Assembly: GCA_946623755.1 (NCBI GenBank)
Contig: CAMORK010000012.1
Location: 1-49,713 of the forward strand
DNA length: 49,713 nucleotides
Direction: 5' to 3'
Origin: an uncultured Butyrivibrio sp.
GTDB taxonomy: Bacteria > Bacillota > Clostridia > Lachnospirales > Lachnospiraceae
In this document: piece after piece, positions 45,135-49,713 of the stretch
Numbering within the stretch: the first letter of the stretch is position 1
Layout of the letters: each line of letters opens with the position of its first letter
The notes under the pieces: generated by a model
What the model was told of the DNA's origin: nothing
The model's database searches: none
What the model saw: the letters and a program-made list of their open reading frames with translations, nothing else
Translations under genes and position numbers: made by a program

Positions 45135-46199
45135 TTATTCCTTTAGTATTATAACATTATGGCCTGCTGCCTTCAAAAGCCTGTTCATTATTGCCTGTCC
45201 GATTCCGCTTTCGTCAAAAGACTCTGAAAACATAACATCAATATTCTCATCGTCGAATTCTCTGAGCACTTTAAAAAGCTCATGCGCAATAGAGGATTCA
45301 TCTTCCCTGTTACCTACGCTCTTTATGACATCAGCGCTGTAAAAGTCTCTGGTTGCATCTGTTCCGATGATTCCAACTCTTTTGCCCTCTTCCATGGCCT
45401 CTTTTGCTCTGGCATTTATATAGTCCACAACAGATTTCTGGTTGCCCTGGATAATAGTAAGGCTTCCCTTTGGAGCGTAATGTCTGTACTTCATTCCCGG
45501 AGCCTTGGGCTTCTGGGTGGAGGTTGCATCGATTATGGTCCTGTCTATTGTAACCCGGCCCAAAACCTCTTTTAACATATCCTGAGTGATGTAGCCAGGA
45601 CGAAGTATCATGGGCTCTTCTGATGTCAGATCCACGATGGTGGATTCAAGTCCAATGCCAACCTGACCTCCGTCGATTATCATCTCAATCTTGCCTGAGA
45701 GGTCCTCCACGCAGTATTTTGCCAGCGTAGGGCTGGGGCGACCTGAAGTATTGGCGCTGGGCGCAGCAATATATCCGCCCGACTGCCTTATGAGTTCAAG
45801 CGCGATCTCATTATTGGGCATGCGGATTGCAACTGTATCAAGGCCTCCTGTTGTCTCATGAGGTACCTTGTCATTCTTGTTCATTATCATAGTGAGAGGT
45901 CCGGGCCAAAAAGCTTCAGCGAGCCTGTATGCTGCCTCGGGAACCTCATCCACTATGGCCTCCACATCCTCCATGGATGCGACATGTACTATAAGCGGAT
46001 TGTCCGAGGGACGACCCTTGGCTGCGTATATCTTTCTGGATGACTCAGGGTTTAAAGCATCTCCTCCAAGGCCGTAAACAGTCTCGGTGGGGAAAGCCAC
46101 CAGTCCGCCCTCTCTTATTATGCTGCCGGCCTTTGTCAGTATCTCTTTTGCCGCAGCATCAATATTGTGTTCATCTATCTTATAAAGCTCTGTGTTCAT
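45135..46199 (-). CDS. sua5: L-threonylcarbamoyladenylate synthase (Sua5)
   Basis: First step of the t6A tRNA modification. The 354 residues include the YrdC-like domain with GGLVAFPTETVYGLGGDA, KIYAAKGRPSDNPLIVHV, WPGPLTMI, IAAPSANTSGRPSPT and ESTIVDLTSEEPMILRPG. A second Sua5 domain (about 230-354) follows the PGMKYRHYAPKG linker. This is the long, two-domain form. The start is 8 bases after the GH18 gene. Confidence 0.95.
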   Translation of the reverse strand: MNTELYKIDEHNIDAAAKEILTKAGSIIREGGLVAFPTETVYGLGGDALNPESSRKIYAAKGRPSDNPLIVHVASMEDVEAIVDEVPEAAYRLAEAFWPGPLTMIMNKNDKVPHETTGGLDTVAIRMPNNEIALELIRQSGGYIAAPSANTSGRPSPTLAKYCVEDLSGKIEMIIDGGQVGIGLESTIVDLTSEEPMILRPGYITQDMLKEVLGRVTIDRTIIDATSTQKPKAPGMKYRHYAPKGSLTIIQGNQKSVVDYINARAKEAMEEGKRVGIIGTDATRDFYSADVIKSVGNREDESSIAHELFKVLREFDDENIDVMFSESFDESGIGQAIMNRLLKAAGHNVIILKE

Positions 46200-46207
46200 A
46201 ATTCTTG

Positions 46208-47908
46208 TCAGCCACCTATATAATCAGCAATGAGATCCCAGATTTCGGGAGATTCCATTCCCAAAGACCACTCTGCAATACCGGCGATATTATTGGCTCT
46301 CATAGAATCAATTTTCTGTCCGATGGACGTCTCATCCTCCATCCAGATCTGAACCAGGGTTCCGCCATCTGTGTACTCACCGTAGTTCTGACCGGCCTCA
46401 GCATTCCACTGCATATCAATGTTGTGGTTTGCAATGAATTCCTTGGCTGTCTTCATCGAAACGGCCTCACTGGATACCTTGCCGTCAGTTGTGCGCCATA
46501 TTCTTGTATAGAAAGGAATAGCATTGATCACTTTGTTAGCAGGAACATCCTCAAGGGTCTTGATGATACCGTTCTCAACGTACCCAAGAGAAGCAACTGA
46601 GCCTGCCTCCTGAGAGCCGCCGTAGTGCTCATCATAGCCCATGACTATAACGTAATCAGCAAAAACTCCCTGTTCCTCAAGATCGTAGTGATCGTTAAAA
46701 TTCATAGGTACATAGTTATCAACAGAAAAGACAAGTCCCGCCTTTCTGCATGCGATGGACAACTCTCTCATAAACTGCACAAAGGACTGCCCATCCTCTG
46801 TCGCAATAAGCTCAAAGTCAAGGTTGATGCCGTCTGCTCCGACTGCCTCTGTCTCCTCAACCGCCCTGCTTATGATGGCAGCTCTGCTGGTTGCATGGGA
46901 TAAAAACTCATGGGATGATACTTCGCTTCCTCCGGTGAAGTTATCAAGAAGCACCCAAACATCCATGCCCTTGTCATGAGCAGTATTGACATAAGAAGAT
47001 GATGCAAAACTCCTGATGGTTCCGTCATTGCCTGTTACAGCAAGCCATGTCGGGCAAAGAACATTAAGGCTCCTGGCGCCTGATATCACATCCGTGATGG
47101 TGTCATTACCGCCAACGCCTCCTATGTTGTGGAAGCCCACATTAACCATGCCCTCCTTGGAGATGCCTGTAAATTCAGGCTCTGTATAATCCTCAACAGG
47201 GATAGGGCTCCTTGTTGTAACATCCTTAAGTCTCTTATTCTCCACATATCCTATGAAGGAATCAGTGCTCTTAACCTTGGACCAGTTCTCGAGTTCTTCA
47301 AGAACAATTACGCTGTCACCCTTTTTAACCTCTTTGAGAATCTCACTCTTGACTCCGCCTCTTAAGCGAATCTGAGTGTTCTTGGATATTGTTGCTACCT
47401 GTTCATCCTCCCAGGCTGTGGTGAGCTGCATGTGATTTGGGTTATCAAATCCTTCATAATAGAAGTTGGTATATTTCCTGACATATTCAAGAGCAACATA
47501 GAGTGTATCGCCCTCGAGGCGGGATATTGTATAACTCTCCTGTGCTCCGCCGCCCTCGGTATCAGACCAGGTGTCAGTACCGATGACATTTGTTATAACA
47601 GCAGTCGGTGTTGTATAGAGAAGTGTTCCATCCTCGATTCCGTAATAGAATCTGTCGTTGAGATACTTCTGTACAGATGCAAAGTCCATGTAGTAGTATC
47701 CGTCAAAGAGCTTTGCATGCTCTTCAATACGTTCATTGCCTAAAATTATAGGCACGTCGTTTTCTCCCTCTACTCCGAAGTACTCTTCAAGATCAGCCGT
47801 CTCATTACTGTAAGAATACTTCTTAAGAAACTCCTGCCCAACATAAATACCTGCAAAAATAAAAATAAGGACGATTATAATAATCGCCGGAATTACCTTT
47901 TTCTTCAT
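46208..47908 (-). CDS. exported GH18 family protein with SH3 domain
   Basis: 566 residues. An N-terminal membrane helix (about 5-24) is followed by a copper-amine-oxidase-like stalk domain (about 50-180), a bacterial SH3 domain (about 180-235, TQIRLRGGVKSEILKEV), and a GH18 barrel from about 250. The catalytic motif is ADGINLDFELI with E366 as the general acid. Like YaaH/YdhD-type proteins it probably cuts N-acetylglucosamine bonds in peptidoglycan, or only binds it. AAAGGAG lies 10 bases upstream of the start. First gene of the sua5-rpiB-upp run. Confidence 0.9.
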   Translation of the reverse strand: MKKKVIPAIIIIVLIFIFAGIYVGQEFLKKYSYSNETADLEEYFGVEGENDVPIILGNERIEEHAKLFDGYYYMDFASVQKYLNDRFYYGIEDGTLLYTTPTAVITNVIGTDTWSDTEGGGAQESYTISRLEGDTLYVALEYVRKYTNFYYEGFDNPNHMQLTTAWEDEQVATISKNTQIRLRGGVKSEILKEVKKGDSVIVLEELENWSKVKSTDSFIGYVENKRLKDVTTRSPIPVEDYTEPEFTGISKEGMVNVGFHNIGGVGGNDTITDVISGARSLNVLCPTWLAVTGNDGTIRSFASSSYVNTAHDKGMDVWVLLDNFTGGSEVSSHEFLSHATSRAAIISRAVEETEAVGADGINLDFELIATEDGQSFVQFMRELSIACRKAGLVFSVDNYVPMNFNDHYDLEEQGVFADYVIVMGYDEHYGGSQEAGSVASLGYVENGIIKTLEDVPANKVINAIPFYTRIWRTTDGKVSSEAVSMKTAKEFIANHNIDMQWNAEAGQNYGEYTDGGTLVQIWMEDETSIGQKIDSMRANNIAGIAEWSLGMESPEIWDLIADYIGG

Positions 47909-47935
47909 ATCCTAGCTCCTTTACAATCGCCCTAT

Positions 47936-47964
47936 ATTATAACAGACTATTAAGTTTACGTCAT
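47936..47964 (-). promoter_or_regulatory. promoter of the GH18-sua5-rpiB-upp run
   Basis: On the minus strand ATGACG (47964-47959), a 17-base spacer and TATAAT (47941-47936) with an upstream TG (extended -10). About 20 bases later comes AAAGGAG of the GH18 gene. Confidence 0.65.
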
Positions 47965-48225
47965 TAATGAAAGTACTCACGCTTTGTGAACAATCTGTAT
48001 TTATTCGTACCTTGTGTGCATGGTGGGGTCCAGACCTGAAAGGTTGATTGTTATTATGGACTTTCATTTTGTCTAACTGATACCGGTTCTCCAAAAGGTC
48101 ATAAATCGTGATAAATTCCACAAGTGGTCATTTCCAATAACAGTTTTTCATTGACATATTTTAATATTTAAAGGCGCCCAACCACAAATCCTTCCGTCGT
48201 ATATTTTGACTCGTACAAAATATGG

Positions 48226-48418
48226 TATAATTTAAGTAGAAAAATAGATTGTCGTTATATCTAAAATCGTTGTTTGGTCTTAGGGGAATCATAGTTGAAA
48301 CTGCTAAGACATCTTACCCTAAGGTAAGACAATAGAAAGAATAGAAGTTCAAAATTTCCCTATCACGCCTCCTTCCCGGACTTAAGTCTTGGCGGAGCGC
48401 CTTACAAAAAACAATGAT
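48226..48418 (+). ncRNA. candidate structured RNA upstream of mecA
   Basis: Part of the gene-free stretch 47965-48591. An extended -10 box (TGGTATAAT, TATAAT at 48226-48231) precedes a region with a long-range stem: ATCGTTGTTT (48266-48275) pairs with AAACAATGAT (48409-48418). Inside are GTCTTAG/CTAAGAC (48277-48310), CTTACC/GGTAAG (48313-48328) and GGCG/CGCC (48391-48401). The last GGCG can instead pair with CGCC at 48366, so two folds compete. It matches no RNA class I know. Confidence 0.45.
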
Positions 48419-48424
48419 AACAGC

Positions 48425-48482
48425 TAAATCTTAAGATTTACCGTCGAAATTTCTTAAGATTTTTTGTAGAATTCTTAAGATT
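48425..48482. promoter_or_regulatory. three phased TCTTAAGA palindromes
   Basis: TCTTAAGA cores lie at 48429-48436, 48452-48459 and 48473-48480, with centres 23 and 21 bases apart, about two helical turns. The first is part of a perfect 16-bp palindrome, TAAATCTTAAGATTTA. All end just upstream (about 45 bases) of the mecA -35 box. This looks like a cooperative operator. Confidence 0.55.
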
Positions 48483-48526
48483 TTATGTAGATAGAATGTT
48501 TTTAGCGGAAAATGACGATATATCTA

Positions 48527-48555
48527 TTGACATAGTATATTTCAGCACTTAATAT
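48527..48555 (+). promoter_or_regulatory. mecA promoter
   Basis: Consensus TTGACA (48527-48532), a 17-base spacer and TAATAT (48550-48555). The AGGAGAGGAGG ribosome site follows at about 48571. Confidence 0.85.
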
Positions 48556-48591
48556 CTATGTATTCCAAAGTCAGGAGAGGAGGTATGCATC

Positions 48592-49392
48592 ATGAAGATT
48601 GAAAAAGTCAATGATCACCAGATTAGATGTACACTTACCAGAGATGACCTTGCGAAGAGAGACCTCAAAATTACAGAGCTTGCATATGGAACGGACAAGG
48701 CTAAAGAGCTTTTCCAGGACATGATGCAGCAGGCTAATATAGAGTTTGGATTTGACGCCGAAGATACTCCTATTATGATCGAGGCTATTCCCATCAACTC
48801 AGAATGTATTGTCCTTATCATCACCAAGGTGGAGGATCCGGATGAACTTGATACCAGGTTCTCCAACTTCGCTCCTTCCGTTCATGAAGAGGACGAGGAT
48901 GAAGAATACGAGGATGAGGAATACGATTACGATGAGGATGACGAGGACAATGAAGAAGATGTCATGGGTCTTTTCAAGAGACTTCAGCACAGCAACATGA
49001 ACGACTTCATCGACAGCCCATTCCAGGGTTCACAGTCAGACTCCAAAAAGGTCAAAGAGAAAACACAGGGCCCCAAGAAAAAAGGCCTTCCAGGCAGAAA
49101 GGGATCAAGAATCTTCTCATTCAACTCCCTTCACGAGGTTACTAAATTCGCAGCAATAGTTAATCGCAAGTTCTGTGGAGTAAATACTCTCTACAAGAAC
49201 GAAGCTAAGGGTAAGTACTACCTGATACTTCATCAGGGTGATATTGATAATGCAATATTTGCAAACATCTGCTCTCTTCTTACCGAGTACGGTCAGACAG
49301 AGATCGGCAACACAGCAGATGAGCATTATTTAGCAGAGCACTACACTGTAGTTATCAAGGATAACGCAGTTCAGACGCTTTCCAAAATTTAA
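48592..49392 (+). CDS. mecA: MecA-family Clp adaptor protein
   Basis: Adaptor that delivers substrates to ClpC and helps assemble it. The 266 residues begin MKIEKVNDHQIRCTLTRDDL, typical of the MecA N-terminal substrate-binding domain (1-90). A strongly acidic linker (about 97-123, almost all Glu, Asp and Tyr) and a basic Lys-rich stretch follow, then the C-terminal Clp-binding domain (about 175-266, FNSLHEVTKFAAIVNRKFCG; EYGQTEIGNTADEHYLAEHY). It is transcribed alone from a strong promoter with phased palindromes upstream. The acidic linker is longer than I expect for Bacillus MecA. Confidence 0.9.
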   Translation: MKIEKVNDHQIRCTLTRDDLAKRDLKITELAYGTDKAKELFQDMMQQANIEFGFDAEDTPIMIEAIPINSECIVLIITKVEDPDELDTRFSNFAPSVHEEDEDEEYEDEEYDYDEDDEDNEEDVMGLFKRLQHSNMNDFIDSPFQGSQSDSKKVKEKTQGPKKKGLPGRKGSRIFSFNSLHEVTKFAAIVNRKFCGVNTLYKNEAKGKYYLILHQGDIDNAIFANICSLLTEYGQTEIGNTADEHYLAEHYTVVIKDNAVQTLSKI

Positions 49393-49403
49393 CAAACAAA
49401 ACG

Positions 49404-49486
49404 GTCCCCCGCTTTTATAAAACCTTTCTCCTCAATGCTGGTCGCTTAACTTCGTCGAAAGGTTTTATAAAAGCGGGGGACTTTTT
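49404..49486 (+). terminator. mecA terminator, 24-bp perfect stem with 30-base loop
   Basis: GTCCCCCGCTTTTATAAAAC plus CTTT (49404-49427) pairs without mismatch with 49458-49481. The loop is 30 bases. TTTTT follows. Stem and loop are much larger than those of the other terminators here. Confidence 0.8.
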
Positions 49487-49502
49487 AGTTATTTAGAAAT
49501 AT

Positions 49503-49534
49503 AAAAAAGGCTGTGAGACTTATCTCACAGCCTT
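49503..49534 (-). terminator. terminator of the gene at the right edge
   Basis: AAGGCTGTGAGA (49507-49518) pairs with TCTCACAGCCTT (49523-49534). On the minus strand a T run follows. It ends the nifJ-like gene. Confidence 0.85.
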
Positions 49535-49570
49535 AATTATTTTAATTAGGATCAGCCTTTAATTCAGCGA

Positions 49571-49711
49571 TCAATCTTTGCCGTAAAGAGTAACAAGCTT
49601 TTCAAGATAAGCTCTGTGCTCCTTAGCATGCTCTGCTGCTGCTGCATTGAGCTTAGCAGCTCTCTCAGGATTCTTGAGCTTAAGTGAAAGGTATCTAACC
49701 TCACCATCAAG
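49571..49711 (-). CDS. nifJ: C-terminus of a probable pyruvate:ferredoxin oxidoreductase
   Basis: Only the last 46 codons are in the window: a helical, charged end with VRYLSLKLKNPERAAKLNAA and ending YLEKLVTLYGKD. This resembles the tail of clostridial NifJ/PFOR proteins, which oxidise pyruvate to acetyl-CoA with ferredoxin. The assignment is from memory of that tail; no catalytic part is visible. The frame is open to the window edge. Confidence 0.5.
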   Translation of the reverse strand, partial: LDGEVRYLSLKLKNPERAAKLNAAAAEHAKEHRAYLEKLVTLYGKD

Positions 49712-49713
49712 GA

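Noticed and set aside
48226-48420. 6S RNA or SRP RNA before mecA
   Set aside because: The long-range stem is present, but the fold is multi-branched and lacks the single open central bubble of 6S RNA and the conserved GGAA-tetraloop helix of SRP RNA.

Overview
The window looks like a chromosomal segment of a Gram-positive, anaerobic Lachnospiraceae-type Clostridium relative; Butyrivibrio or Pseudobutyrivibrio would fit. The evidence is strong AGGAGG-type ribosome sites, sigma-A promoters, a SAM-I (S-box) riboswitch on metK, a MecA adaptor, SleB-type hydrolases, a DUF6145 protein, and a C-terminal fragment that resembles pyruvate:ferredoxin oxidoreductase. GC content appears moderate (I estimate in the 40s, not computed). 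The genus is inference.

Layout. 1-7200 (minus strand): argF, birA, coaX, a DUF6145 gene, a dihydrouridine synthase, greA and lysS form a tightly packed run. It is followed by a 600-base non-coding stretch that carries diverged copies of the lysS 3' end plus terminator, then the start of an unknown gene. 7200-10200: a secreted SH3/SleB hydrolase, proC and a SpoU-type RNA methyltransferase. 10200-19650 (minus): a complete sugar-sensing and uptake locus. It holds a membrane-anchored sugar-binding sensor protein, a LytS-like histidine kinase, a YesN-like AraC response regulator, a lipoprotein binding protein, then a ChvE/MmsA/MmsB ABC transporter. 19700-26450: pfkA, the replicative polymerase dnaE (plus strand), and metK behind a SAM-I riboswitch with its terminator.

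26450-28180 is the accessory island of the window. An AT-rich, TTG-started gene encodes a PD-(D/E)XK-like protein (E161, D191, E206-H207). It lies between an inverted repeat on the left and three 73-bp-period copies of the same motif on the right. Two further unrelated tandem repeat families (19 bp x4 and 37 bp x3) follow immediately. This is the best candidate here for an undescribed mobile or defence-like unit.

28180-49713: tex with a repetitive alanine-rich tail; a plus-strand run of a small membrane protein, a SprA-related HExxH protein, a DUF975 membrane protein and a GH2 glycosidase; a MATE exporter; arcC; clpX with a long N-terminal extension; an 850-residue exported protein with a decayed C39-like domain; a DUF402 protein; and a minus-strand run of a GH18 protein, sua5, rpiB, upp, a dCMP deaminase and a coiled-coil SleB hydrolase. 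The last part holds mecA, preceded by a possible structured RNA and three phased TCTTAAGA palindromes, and the end of a likely nifJ gene.

Most of the window is housekeeping. The novelty is in the non-coding DNA after lysS, around the nuclease-like gene, and upstream of mecA.
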